A DNA stretch of 57,493 nt from an uncultured Verrucomicrobiota bacterium (GTDB taxonomy: Bacteria; Verrucomicrobiota; Kiritimatiellia; SS1-B-03-39; UBA6053): positions 1-57,493 of the forward strand of contig CAKZLZ010000134.1 of the NCBI GenBank assembly GCA_937127435.1, read 5' to 3'. Shown piece by piece: positions 43,992-52,895 of this stretch (position 1 is the first letter of the stretch; each line of letters begins with the position of its first letter). Made by a program: the position numbers and the translations under genes. Under the pieces are notes generated by a model. The model was not told the DNA's origin. It saw only the letters and a list, made by a program, of their open reading frames with translations, and did no database searches.

Positions 43992-44803
43992 TCTCCGGGC
44001 TCCAGCACCACCAAACATATCCCTGCCGCATCCGCTCCGGCCACCACTTTCTCTTTTTCCAAAAGAATCACTTTCCCCGCTTCCATGGCCAGGCAGCCGC
44101 ATTTTGCTTTTTTCAGATTCTTTAGAGTGGTGAGCCCCACCACCGGAATGTCCCAACGCATGTCATGACGCTGCTGGGCGGCTTTTACGATTACACACCC
44201 TTCGCCCCCCACTTTTCCGGAGCGCAAAATCATTTGATCGGTGCCTTCAAAACCTTCCACCGCAATTACCGTCCCTTCTTTAATGGCCACGGATTGACCT
44301 GCCTGCAATTTCGCACAGGCTTTTGCCAGTTGAAGTCCCTGTTGAATATCCGATTTTTGCTGATCTGTAGGTTCCAATGCCGTCAGGACTCCGGATTCCA
44401 CCAGGTTGGCCTGCATGAATTGATGGGCAGGCAAAAGCTCAACCCCCAACTTTTTCATCTCGTCCCCCACCGCACCAAAAATACTGTCCGCATTTTTCCG
44501 GGGCAACGATTTCAGGAGTTCCCTCATGGCTTTATCCAAGCGGGCATTAAACAGATTCGAAGGAGTGATTTGACCGGCCATCACCGCTTGTGGAACCGCA
44601 AAATCCCGTAAAGCCTGCCGAAAACTCTCCAACTCTCCCACATACATCCAGCAGACCTCATCCACCACCGTTTCGATTTCCTTCCGGGTTTCCCCCTTAA
44701 AGGCAATCGCCACAATTTTTTTCAGTCCCTGTTTACGGGCGGAGCAGGCCAGTTCCACAGGGTAAGCCCCCTTGCCGGCGATAAGAAGTAGTTCTTCGAT
44801 CAT
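43988..44803 (-). CDS. lpxI: UDP-2,3-diacylglucosamine pyrophosphatase LpxI
   Basis: A 271-residue DUF1009/LpxI protein, the alternative to LpxH that hydrolyses UDP-diacylglucosamine to lipid X. The N-terminal module has LLLIAGKGAYPVELACSA, and the C-terminal DUF1009 domain has KEGTVIAVEGFEGTDQMI, KAAQQRHDMRWDIPVVGLTT and LEKEKVVAGADAAGI. Directly followed by lpxB with 4-bp overlap, as in several Gram-negative phyla that lack LpxH. Confidence 0.95.
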   Translation of the reverse strand: MIEELLLIAGKGAYPVELACSARKQGLKKIVAIAFKGETRKEIETVVDEVCWMYVGELESFRQALRDFAVPQAVMAGQITPSNLFNARLDKAMRELLKSLPRKNADSIFGAVGDEMKKLGVELLPAHQFMQANLVESGVLTALEPTDQQKSDIQQGLQLAKACAKLQAGQSVAIKEGTVIAVEGFEGTDQMILRSGKVGGEGCVIVKAAQQRHDMRWDIPVVGLTTLKNLKKAKCGCLAMEAGKVILLEKEKVVAGADAAGICLVVLEPGE

Positions 44804-44953
44804 GCAAGGTCATTGCCATAGAAATGCCCATTCGCCAAGGCTTATTCATAACCGGACCTTCCCCATATTCATTTTCTTTAAACGAAATGTATCCATTGAC
44901 TTTTCCTGCACTGCGCAATATATGCTTTTGCTATACAATACCTATACTTTCTG

Positions 44954-46993
44954 ATGCCCCGCCCCCAATATCTCCCCCCCAAACTCTCCCGTGTGAACCT
45001 GCTTCAGGGAACAGATTCCGCCCATGATTTATCCAGGGGAAATACCCTGCCTCTGGCGGCCAGACCCTGGGGAGCCCACCATTGGACACTGCAAACCGGC
45101 CCCAGCCCATGGACCTTCCATCGATCCGCGCCAAAACTTTGGGGGATTCGCCTCACGCATCAGCCGAGTCCCTGGATGCGGGACTACGGATCCTTGATGC
45201 TCCAGCCTTTTCATGGCGTATACACCATGGATCCGGAAAGCCAGGCTTCCGCCTACCTGCAGAAAGACGCGGAGCTTTCCCCGGTCCGTATCCGCACCGA
45301 ACTGGCCCGATACGGCATCACCATCGACATGTCACCCTCGGAACATGGCGCCGTGTTCGAATTCACCACCCGAAGCGAAGAACCCCTCCGGTTGCGATTC
45401 GATTTCGACGCGGAACACAACATCTCCTGGCCGCCGGGGAAACCTTGGATCCAAGGATGGACCTCCGACGCTTTCGAAGGCGAGGATCTGGTGAATTTCT
45501 CGCTGAAATTCGTTGGCGAGTTCTCCGTGGCCCCGGTCCATTTCGAAACTGCTCCGGGCGGAGGCTGGCTGGAATTCCCTGCGGGAGAAAAACGGATCCG
45601 CCTGAAACTGGCGGCCTCTTTTATCAGCCACGACTTCGCAGAACTTAGCTTGAAGCGGGAGTTGGATCCTGTAAACTCTCCGGAGGAACTGGCGAGTCAA
45701 GGCGCGGAGATCTGGGAAGATCTGCTGGGGCGTATCGATATCGAATCCGAATACAAAAACCAGGTTTCAACATTTTATTCCTGTTTGTACCGCTGCCTGT
45801 TGTTCCCCCGCTTTCTGGACGAAATGGACGCGGAAGGGCGAATTGTGCATTACAGCCCCTACGACGGAAAAATTCATGACGGACGGCTGTGCACCGATAC
45901 CGGATTCTGGGACACCTACCGAACGCTGATGCCCTTGCTGACACTGGTATACCCCGATGTGGCCACCAAAATGATGGAGGGATGGGTAAACGTTTGTAAG
46001 GCGTCTGACTGGTCCCCGAAATGGCCCAGCCCGGGGGCACGCGACTGTATGATCGGCACCCATTTTAATGTCGTGGTCGCGGACATGGTAATAAAAGGGC
46101 TCACAGACTGGGATGTGGCTGAGGTCTACAAATATTTGCGCAAAGACGCAGAAGTTCCGTCCAAATCGGGACGGGCCGGCAGACGTGGACTGGAGTCTTT
46201 ACAGCAGCTGGGTTATGTGGCCGAAGGGCATGCACCCTATTCAGTATCCAGCACTATGGACTACGCCTACGACGATTTCTGTGTAGCCCAAGTGGCGAGG
46301 TTTCTCGGACGGGAGGAGGAGGCGGAAACCTTACTGAACCGTTCAGAAAACTACCGGAACCTTTTCGATGCCAAGGTTGGATTTATGCGTCCCCGCGACC
46401 AGGACGGGAACTGGATCGACAGCTTCGACGAGTTTGCTTGGGGCGGTCCCTATATCGAGGGCGGTCCCTGGCAACACAGCTTCAACGTTCCTCATGACAT
46501 TTCCGGTTTGGCAGATCTGCATGGTGGAAACTCTGCCCTGTGCAGGAAACTAGATGAAATGCTTGCGACCCCTCCACACTTTGAGGCTTCTGCTTACGGT
46601 CGGGAAATCCACGAAATGACAGAGATGGCTTTGGCCCCCTTCGGTCAGTACGCCCATTCCAATCAGCCGGTGCACAACTACCTGTTTCTATTTGCGCAAT
46701 GCGGTCAAACGGAGAAAACAGACCACTGGGTGGGACGGGTGCTGGAGGAACTGTACAGCTTCGATGATTTTCCCGGCGACGAAGACAATGGGGAAATGGC
46801 CGCCTGGTATATCTGGGCCACTCTGGGACTTTATCCAACCTGTCCGGGCAAAGCGGAATATCTGAAACTTCGTCCCCGAATCCGGAAAGCGGTACTCTCC
46901 ATTCCAGGCTACAAACCAATAGACCTTATCCAGAACGTAAGGGATTGGCAGCACGGAGAATTTATTGCCCATTTAGATCTGCTATCGGGGTAA
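44954..46993 (+). CDS. GH92-family glycoside hydrolase (alpha-mannosidase type)
   Basis: A 679-residue enzyme of the GH92 family, calcium-dependent exo-mannosidases. The N-terminal GTDSAHDLSRGNTLPLAARP motif, the DGRLCTDTGFWDTYRT segment with FWDTYRT, and the C-terminal GDEDNGEMAAWYIWATLGLY all fit; the last supplies a catalytic acidic pair. No signal peptide is visible, so it would act inside the cell or periplasm after import. It is the first of three plus-strand genes (FAD oxidoreductase, GH5-like) that are GC-richer than the island. The intergenic spacer with lpxI contains TATACAATACCTATAC, a possible operator. Confidence 0.85.
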   Translation: MPRPQYLPPKLSRVNLLQGTDSAHDLSRGNTLPLAARPWGAHHWTLQTGPSPWTFHRSAPKLWGIRLTHQPSPWMRDYGSLMLQPFHGVYTMDPESQASAYLQKDAELSPVRIRTELARYGITIDMSPSEHGAVFEFTTRSEEPLRLRFDFDAEHNISWPPGKPWIQGWTSDAFEGEDLVNFSLKFVGEFSVAPVHFETAPGGGWLEFPAGEKRIRLKLAASFISHDFAELSLKRELDPVNSPEELASQGAEIWEDLLGRIDIESEYKNQVSTFYSCLYRCLLFPRFLDEMDAEGRIVHYSPYDGKIHDGRLCTDTGFWDTYRTLMPLLTLVYPDVATKMMEGWVNVCKASDWSPKWPSPGARDCMIGTHFNVVVADMVIKGLTDWDVAEVYKYLRKDAEVPSKSGRAGRRGLESLQQLGYVAEGHAPYSVSSTMDYAYDDFCVAQVARFLGREEEAETLLNRSENYRNLFDAKVGFMRPRDQDGNWIDSFDEFAWGGPYIEGGPWQHSFNVPHDISGLADLHGGNSALCRKLDEMLATPPHFEASAYGREIHEMTEMALAPFGQYAHSNQPVHNYLFLFAQCGQTEKTDHWVGRVLEELYSFDDFPGDEDNGEMAAWYIWATLGLYPTCPGKAEYLKLRPRIRKAVLSIPGYKPIDLIQNVRDWQHGEFIAHLDLLSG

Positions 46994-47030
46994 TCTGATT
47001 CAGCATCCAACCATTTAAAATAACAGTTTT

Positions 47031-48353
47031 ATGAATAAACAAGAAAACAAATTTTATCAAGTGGCAGTCATCGGCGGAGGTGTGGGCGGCGTTTCCGCTG
47101 CGCTCGGCGCGGCCAGAGCGGGTGCGAAAACCGTGCTGATCGAAAAATCGAAAGAAATTGGCGGTACCGGTATCCATTCCCCCGTCGGCCTGGTCTGTAC
47201 CTATTGTGATGCAAATGACCGTCCTATCAACCGGGGTGTACATGAGGAATACGTTCCCTATATTTACCGTCCGAACGGCCCCCGCTATTGTCAAACTTAT
47301 GACGAGAAGGATTTGTTGGAACGATATAAAACCCTGTTGGCTGCGGAAGAAAATCTTACCGTACTTACGGATACAGCGGTAAGCTCGGTAGTAAAAACCG
47401 GCAAGCGCATCAAAGCAGTGGTCACCCCTTCCGGTCTTGTCACTGCAGACGTATTTATTGACTCTACCGCAGAGGGTTTTCTCTCGGCTGCCGCGGGAGC
47501 GACTTTTGAAAAAGGCCGCCCCATCGATGGGATCATGCAACCGGCCACGCTCACCTTTCGGGTGGATAACGTCGACTTTTCCGCCTTTGACCTGGATATT
47601 AAGGATCCCGAATGGCTGACCTGGGAAAACATGGAAAAAATGTGGGCGCAAATGCAGCCCTATTTCGATGATCTCCACAAACGGGGCGCCACCTCCAATC
47701 CCCGGGAAGGGATCCTCTGTTTTCCGGACCGTTTCGGAACAACGCTGTTGTTTAATCAGACCTGTGTACGCAACGTCGACTCCACATCAGAGGCTTCCGT
47801 GGCGGAAGCAAGAATCGAAGGCGAAAAACAGGTGCATGAATTCTGGGCGGCCGTAAAAGAGCACCCCGCTTTCCGCAATTCGGGTCCTATTAAAATCTCG
47901 CCCAGACTGGGACTCAGAGAAGGACGCCGCATTATGGGAGACTACGTGTTGACAGCAGAGGATTGCCTGGCGGAAGCCCGTTTCGAAGACATGGTGGCCG
48001 CCTGTGGATATTTCATCGACGTGCACGATCCTGATACCGGTTTGGCCGAGTTAATCCGCATTCCCGGTTCCGGTTACTATCACATTCCCTACCGCTGTCT
48101 GATTCCACGTGACCTCGACAACACGCTGCTGGGTTCCCGCTGTATCAGCGGAACCCACGAGGCCCACGGAAGTTACCGGGTGATGTCCTCCGTCAGTGCC
48201 ATCGGACAGGCTGCGGGTGTAGCCGCCGCGCTCTCCTCGCGACGGGAGGGAGATGTAAGGAAAATCAACGCCGAATGGATCCGTCATGAACTGCAAAAGC
48301 AGAATCAATTCACCGAAGGTCCCGCCTCCCCCATGCCAGAAAAGGATGCATAA
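47031..48353 (+). CDS. FAD-dependent oxidoreductase (FAD_oxidored family)
   Basis: A 440-residue flavoprotein. The N-terminal dinucleotide fold is QVAVIGGGVGGVSAALGAAR, then TVLIEKSKEIGGTG. A later FAD-binding block reads ADVFIDSTAEGFLSAAAGA, and the C-terminal block GSYRVMSSVSAIGQAAGVAA closes the fold. Relatives often sit with glycoside hydrolase genes in Planctomycetes and Verrucomicrobiota, and the substrate is unclear. It lies 37 bp after GH92 and 1 bp before the GH5-like gene. Confidence 0.87.
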   Translation: MNKQENKFYQVAVIGGGVGGVSAALGAARAGAKTVLIEKSKEIGGTGIHSPVGLVCTYCDANDRPINRGVHEEYVPYIYRPNGPRYCQTYDEKDLLERYKTLLAAEENLTVLTDTAVSSVVKTGKRIKAVVTPSGLVTADVFIDSTAEGFLSAAAGATFEKGRPIDGIMQPATLTFRVDNVDFSAFDLDIKDPEWLTWENMEKMWAQMQPYFDDLHKRGATSNPREGILCFPDRFGTTLLFNQTCVRNVDSTSEASVAEARIEGEKQVHEFWAAVKEHPAFRNSGPIKISPRLGLREGRRIMGDYVLTAEDCLAEARFEDMVAACGYFIDVHDPDTGLAELIRIPGSGYYHIPYRCLIPRDLDNTLLGSRCISGTHEAHGSYRVMSSVSAIGQAAGVAAALSSRREGDVRKINAEWIRHELQKQNQFTEGPASPMPEKDA

Positions 48354-48354
48354 C

Positions 48355-49440
48355 ATGTCAGCTCCACACAGCAAACCAATGGATTACCCCGCGGACCCTC
48401 TGCCTGAGGCCCCAATTGAGGAGAACTCCCCCCCGGAACTCCGGGTCAGGGGAAATCAATTACGCGATGCCAACGATTGTGACGTATGGTTGCAGGGCCT
48501 GGCCATTCCCGGACTGGAGATTCGGCCCGAAGGTCACGGCAACCTGAAATCGACGCTGGTGGGAATCGAAGAATGGGGCGCCAACGTGATCCGTCTGCCG
48601 ATCCGGGACAGTTTCTGGTACGGACAGGGTGGCGATGGTCACGTGCAGAATGACGGAGGCGAAGCCTACCGCGCACTGGTGGACGCCATTGTCGTCGCCA
48701 CCGCCAACCGGGGTGCATATGTGGTACTCGACCATCACCGCTTCCGTGCCGTCCGGCCGGAACATCTTCCTTTCTGGCAGGAAATTGCTGAACGATACAA
48801 GAACCATCCCGCGGTGATATTTGACCTTATCAATGAACCTCATGGCATTTCATGGGAGGTATGGCGAAACGGTGGCAAAGTTACAGAGAAAGAACTCTCT
48901 CAAGTGGACGAATCCGCCTTTCTGTGTGAAGAGGAAAAACAGCAAATACTTTCCTTTGAATCGCCGGGCATGCAGGCGCTGGTGGACATCGTGCGGGAAA
49001 CCGGCGCCCGCAACCTCATCGTGGCCGGAGCCCTGGACTGGGCCTATGATCTCTCCGGCATTCTGGACGGCTACGCGCTGGACGACCGTGGGGGCAACGG
49101 CATCATGTATGCCACCCACGTGTATCCCTGGAAAAGCGGATGGCAAAAAGCCTTCATCGAAGCCGCGGCGCATTATCCCCTATTGTTGGGTGAAGTGGGA
49201 GCGGACGTTCAGATCATGTCATTCCTTCCCTTGGAAGTTCAGGAGGACCCCTACTCCTGGTACCCCGACATGCTGGGTCTCATTCAAAAGCACAAGCTGC
49301 ACTGGACCGGTTGGTCCTTCCACGCCTGGGCCACCCCCCGCATGATCCTCGACTGGCAGTACACCCCCTCTCCGTTCTGGGGCGAGCCCGCCAAACAGGC
49401 GCTGGCCGGAAAACAATTTCCTCTCACGCGCCTTCGTTGA
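48355..49440 (+). CDS. GH5-like glycoside hydrolase
   Basis: A 361-residue (beta/alpha)8 cellulase-type hydrolase. Starting at the ATG at 48355, directly after the preceding stop, it shows the acid/base Glu in IFDLINEPHG and the probable nucleophile Glu in LLLGEVGAD. Other typical segments are IRLPI and WTGWSFHAW. No signal peptide is evident. With GH92 and the FAD protein it suggests breakdown of a mannose- or glucose-containing glycan. Longer starts inside the previous gene are unlikely. Confidence 0.82.
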   Translation: MSAPHSKPMDYPADPLPEAPIEENSPPELRVRGNQLRDANDCDVWLQGLAIPGLEIRPEGHGNLKSTLVGIEEWGANVIRLPIRDSFWYGQGGDGHVQNDGGEAYRALVDAIVVATANRGAYVVLDHHRFRAVRPEHLPFWQEIAERYKNHPAVIFDLINEPHGISWEVWRNGGKVTEKELSQVDESAFLCEEEKQQILSFESPGMQALVDIVRETGARNLIVAGALDWAYDLSGILDGYALDDRGGNGIMYATHVYPWKSGWQKAFIEAAAHYPLLLGEVGADVQIMSFLPLEVQEDPYSWYPDMLGLIQKHKLHWTGWSFHAWATPRMILDWQYTPSPFWGEPAKQALAGKQFPLTRLR

Positions 49441-49484
49441 GTCAAGATATGGGGTTGAGTGTTTATCGGAGCTTGGACACGTTT

Positions 49485-49500
49485 CATCGGCTCACCGATG
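49485..49500 (+). terminator. small hairpin after the GH5-like gene
   Basis: CATCGG, loop CTCA, CCGATG. Six perfect pairs, but with no T run behind it. It is within the 203-bp gap between convergent genes and may help termination. Confidence 0.35.
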
Positions 49501-49643
49501 ATTCTGTCCGAGTAAATTTATATCAGCTTTTTACGCCTCAGCTCGGACAACTTTTCCTCCCCCGCTTCCCCCGGAAAAATGTATCCAAACTCCTTTTGCT
49601 AAATAGATCAGAGATCAACAAGTTTCGAAACCTCTACCCTTGT

Positions 49644-50588
49644 TTATCGTCTACGCCGTATTCCCAGAAAGACGGAAGCTGCGGCCAAAACGGACAGCAT
49701 CAAGGTTGAGGCCTCAGGAATCGCCGAAGGCGTAACGTCATCCCAAGTGGTCCCCATACGGATTTCATCCAAGGAGACACTGCCGGGTCCAGTGGCATCG
49801 ATTGTAATGCCGTCAATGGAAAATGAACTATTGTTAGGAACAAAGAACCCACCACCCGCAATAGTTAGGTCTGCAGCTCCGGATCCTGCTTCATTCCCCA
49901 AAAGAGGGTTGACCCAGAGTTCCAGATCATCACCACTATTGATTAATTTAGCCACCAGCAAATAGGTACCTGCACCATAGGACGTAGCACTTGTGATCTC
50001 GGAACCGGGCTCACTGTTACTACTCCATCCCACCGCGGTGAGATTTCCACTGGAATTGAATCCGAACTGAAAAGGGCGATCATTTCCGCTATTCGGCACC
50101 GAAGCTGCACCGAACAAAATGCCTGACGAAGAAGCATCCAGCGTGACCAACGCACTAAAATATAATGAACTGGAAGCACTTAAACCAGTAGTGGCGAATC
50201 GTTGTAGGGATACCCGGGTTCCATCCCCGGTAAAGGTCGCTTGTCCGGAAGTCGTCTCTAAAGAAGCAGAAGCGCCATCCGTGTAGGAGGTTTGACCCGT
50301 GGAAGCCCGGTAATACGCAGCGGAAACAGAGTCATCGCTATTCAGCCAGTAGTCACCTAAAGCTAGGCCGTCTGTCGTGGCCGCACCCCAATTAGAGGAA
50401 AATCCACTTCCACTGCCGGTGCCCTGCCCGGAGAGACTGTCGGTTGCATAATCTGCGCCAGTATCGGATGCACCGGTGTCGTAAACGGACGAATCAAAAC
50501 CTTCGTAAGCCAGCAAAGTCGCTTGAAGATTCCCGCCAATAAGGAACGGAAGCATGCATAAGAGGCCGTACCGGATGTTATTTTTCAT
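49644..50588 (-). CDS. PEP-CTERM-like sorted surface protein
   Basis: A 314-residue secreted protein. An N-terminal signal peptide (MKNNIRYGLLCMLPFLIGG, cut near Leu-Gln-Ala) is followed by a Ser/Gly/Ala/Thr-rich beta region with the lectin-like look of LamG-type folds (TLDASSSGILFGA, SVSLDEIRMGTTWDDVTP). The C-terminus is a PEP-CTERM-type tail: IPEASTLMLSVLAAASVFLG then IRRRR, with Glu-Ala instead of the usual Glu-Pro. It should be handled by an exosortase/archaeosortase system. Cargo and role unknown. Confidence 0.85.
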   Translation of the reverse strand: MKNNIRYGLLCMLPFLIGGNLQATLLAYEGFDSSVYDTGASDTGADYATDSLSGQGTGSGSGFSSNWGAATTDGLALGDYWLNSDDSVSAAYYRASTGQTSYTDGASASLETTSGQATFTGDGTRVSLQRFATTGLSASSSLYFSALVTLDASSSGILFGAASVPNSGNDRPFQFGFNSSGNLTAVGWSSNSEPGSEITSATSYGAGTYLLVAKLINSGDDLELWVNPLLGNEAGSGAADLTIAGGGFFVPNNSSFSIDGITIDATGPGSVSLDEIRMGTTWDDVTPSAIPEASTLMLSVLAAASVFLGIRRRR

Positions 50589-50979
50589 ATTTTTTTCCTG
50601 CTGAATAATTGGATCGTTTTATCAGTTTCGCCACATTAATATATCTTTGATATACCTTAGCGATTTATTGATATACCTTTAATATACATATATCCAAACT
50701 GACGCAAATATATTTTTTCACTTATTTTTTCCTTCATGGACTGGAATATAATCCATTTTTGGTGAATAATAAGAGATATCTGTTCCCGATCCTATTCATA
50801 AAATGGATCTATGCGCTCTTTGAAAAGCATGAGTCTGATCGGTCTGCAATGGATAGAGAGATCATCTACGCGCAGATCAGCTTAAACATATGCGCCTAAA
50901 CCCTGTTTGCCCCTATAGCATTTTCATGCGTCATGGAATAACACCATACCCTCACGGCCACCCAAGCACTCAACTGAAT
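50589..50979. other. AT-rich intergenic region
   Basis: No gene recognised. It is the upstream region of the PEP-CTERM-like gene and contains two direct repeats of TTGATATACCTT (50647-50658 and 50668-50679). Confidence 0.5.
50647..50679. promoter_or_regulatory. 21-bp spaced direct repeat, possible operator
   Basis: TTGATATACCTT occurs twice, starts 21 bp apart (two helical turns), 59-91 bp upstream of the PEP-CTERM-like start. A third partial TAATATACA follows. A TATACxATACCTATAC-like block also occurs ahead of the GH92 gene at about 44934. A regulator-binding site is a reasonable but unproven reading. Confidence 0.4.
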
Positions 50980-51444
50980 TTACTGGTACTTTTGCCCCCG
51001 GAATTCCAGCCAGCCGCCGGGATGCCGCCCTGCCGGGTCGTGATGGGTCCAGTGCACCACCCCACCCTTTTGATTCCATTCATATTCCCCGTGAAAGCGG
51101 ATGAGATCCCCTTCGCGAATTGATGGCACTCTGGGGGCCAAATCAATATTATGGGCAATCAGAATAGTCAGCCCTCTGCCCATCTCCACCAAAAATTTCT
51201 GATGCCGGGACCCTTCATTGTCATCCGGCAACACCTTTATGATTTCCCCTTGTCCCGTAACCTGGATATCGCTTTGCCGGTTCTCGTGCGCGCGATAAAT
51301 TTCCTCCGCATCTACGGAGCTGGTTGAGGACGCAACCTCCTCCCCATTCTTTTGAAAAGAGAGTTCCCCTTCCTGGTAGGCCACATAAAGACCTACCAGA
51401 AAGAGCAAAACGATATATACTTTTCGATATTTTGATTTTTTCAT
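50980..51444 (-). CDS. DUF3465 family protein
   Basis: A 154-residue protein with one N-terminal membrane helix (YIVLLFLVGLYVAY). The conserved DUF3465 blocks are present: GQGEIIKVLPDDNEGSRHQK, LTILIAHNIDLAPRVPSIRE, IRFHGEYEWNQKGGVVHWTH and HDPAGRHPGGWLEF. The fold is probably an OB-like beta barrel; function unknown. It appears to be single, as the next gene upstream ends about 90 bp away with a hairpin repeat between. Confidence 0.9.
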   Translation of the reverse strand: MKKSKYRKVYIVLLFLVGLYVAYQEGELSFQKNGEEVASSTSSVDAEEIYRAHENRQSDIQVTGQGEIIKVLPDDNEGSRHQKFLVEMGRGLTILIAHNIDLAPRVPSIREGDLIRFHGEYEWNQKGGVVHWTHHDPAGRHPGGWLEFRGQKYQ

Positions 51445-51465
51445 TCAGGGAAAACTGACGTTGTC

Positions 51466-51526
51466 ACGAACGTCGAACATCCAACATTGAACATTCAACG
51501 TTGAGCGTCCAATGTTCGACGTTCGT
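51466..51526. repeat. 61-bp imperfect palindrome built of AACAT/AACGT units
   Basis: Outer 15-bp arms ACGAACGTCGAACAT and ATGTTCGACGTTCGT are perfectly complementary. Between them lie further CCAACATTGAACATTCAACG-like units. It has no T run. Related low-complexity arrays occur between genes in several Verrucomicrobiota and Planctomycetes genomes to my memory. It separates metY from DUF3465. Confidence 0.8.
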
Positions 51527-51533
51527 CTTATTT

Positions 51534-52805
51534 TTAAGCCAGTGACTGATCCAAATCTTCCAGAATATCTTCGATGGACTCAATCCCCACCGACAAACGA
51601 ACCATCTCCGGAGGAATACCGGCCGCCGTTTGTTGTTCTTCAGTCATTTGCGAATGGGTGGTACTCGCAGGATGAATGGCCAGACTTTTCGCATCGCCCA
51701 CATTTGCAAGGTGGGAAAAGAGTTTGGCATTTTCGACACATTTTTTGCCGGCATCCGCACCGCCTTTTGCACCGAAGATCACCATCGATCCACCTTTTCC
51801 GCCCAGATAACGGTCGGCCATGGCTTTAGAAGGATCATCATCCAAACCGGGATAACGAACCCAATCAACCTTGGGATGATTTTTCAAGTGTTGGGCAACT
51901 TTCAAGGCGTTTTCACAGTGGCGTTCCATCCGTAGGGGCAAGGTTTCGATTCCCTGCAGGAACATCCAGGCGTTGTCCGGAGAAATACATGCACCAAGGT
52001 TACGCAAAGGAATCAACCGCATACGAAGGGCGTAAGCAACCGGTGCCAGCATATCGGGCAAATCATGCGCCCAGCGAATGCCCCCGTAACTTGCTTCCGG
52101 TTCGCTCATCAAGGGAAACTTATCACTCTTCCAATCAAATTTTCCGGAGTCGACAACGATACCGCCAATCCCCGCATTGTGTCCGCCCAGCCATTTGGTC
52201 AGGGAGTGCACCACAACATCCGCACCGTGTTCAATCGGGCGCTGCAGGTAGGGTGTGGTGAAGGTGCTGTCCACAATCAGCGGCAAACCGTGGCTGTGGG
52301 CCACATCCGCAAGCGCAGCAATGTCGGTCACTTCCAAACCGGGATTGGTAACGGTTTCACAAAACAGCAATTTGGTTTTTGAAGTAATGGCGGCAGCAAA
52401 AGCATCCGGATTGGTGCCGTCCACCAGATTCACTTTAATCCCGAACTGGGGAAGAATATCATTCAGCATGGTGTAGGTGCCACCATAAAGGTTCCGGGCG
52501 GAGACCACTTCATCCCCGGCCTGGCAAAGATTAATAATCGCATAAAAATTTGCAGAAGTACCGGAAGCCAAAGCCAATCCGGCAGCGCCACCATCCAGTG
52601 CGGCAACCCGTTGTTCCAACACATCCGTGGTCGGGTTCATTAAACGGGTATAGATATTCCCCAATTCTTTGAGAGCAAAAAGATTTGCGGCGTGTTCGGC
52701 AGAATCAAAAACATAGGATGCCGTCCGGTAAACAGGAACCCCGCGGGATTTGGTGGTGGGATCCGGCTGGGTGCCGCCGTGTAAACAAGTGGTATCAAAA
52801 CGCAT
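51534..52805 (-). CDS. metY: O-acetylhomoserine sulfhydrylase
   Basis: A 423-residue PLP enzyme of the Cys/Met metabolism family that makes homocysteine from O-acetylhomoserine and sulfide. I chose the ATG at 52805 (MRFDTTCLHGGTQPDP), the family N-terminus. Motifs: VPVYRTASYVF, SARNLYGGTY, the PLP lysine in VVHSLTKWLGGH, and HPASTTHSQMT near the end. The LGGHNAGIGGIVVDSG insertion is typical of MetY rather than MetB or MetC. It is followed by the palindrome at 51466. Confidence 0.93.
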   Translation of the reverse strand: MRFDTTCLHGGTQPDPTTKSRGVPVYRTASYVFDSAEHAANLFALKELGNIYTRLMNPTTDVLEQRVAALDGGAAGLALASGTSANFYAIINLCQAGDEVVSARNLYGGTYTMLNDILPQFGIKVNLVDGTNPDAFAAAITSKTKLLFCETVTNPGLEVTDIAALADVAHSHGLPLIVDSTFTTPYLQRPIEHGADVVVHSLTKWLGGHNAGIGGIVVDSGKFDWKSDKFPLMSEPEASYGGIRWAHDLPDMLAPVAYALRMRLIPLRNLGACISPDNAWMFLQGIETLPLRMERHCENALKVAQHLKNHPKVDWVRYPGLDDDPSKAMADRYLGGKGGSMVIFGAKGGADAGKKCVENAKLFSHLANVGDAKSLAIHPASTTHSQMTEEQQTAAGIPPEMVRLSVGIESIEDILEDLDQSLA

Positions 52806-52895
52806 AAGTACAATCTCCAATAATAGGTTAAACAGATGTGAGAATCCTGCACAAAACCTGCAGAGGCTCAAGACATTTTCAGGAGGAACAGATGT

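Noticed and set aside
43992..44156. 55-residue N-terminal extension of LpxB
   Set aside because: It lies inside lpxI, is Gly/Ser-rich and unlike LpxB; the start with ATGA overlap at 43991 fits the family.
52806..52895. SAM riboswitch ahead of metY
   Set aside because: The gap is only 90 bp and shows no SAM-I-like core or terminator pair.
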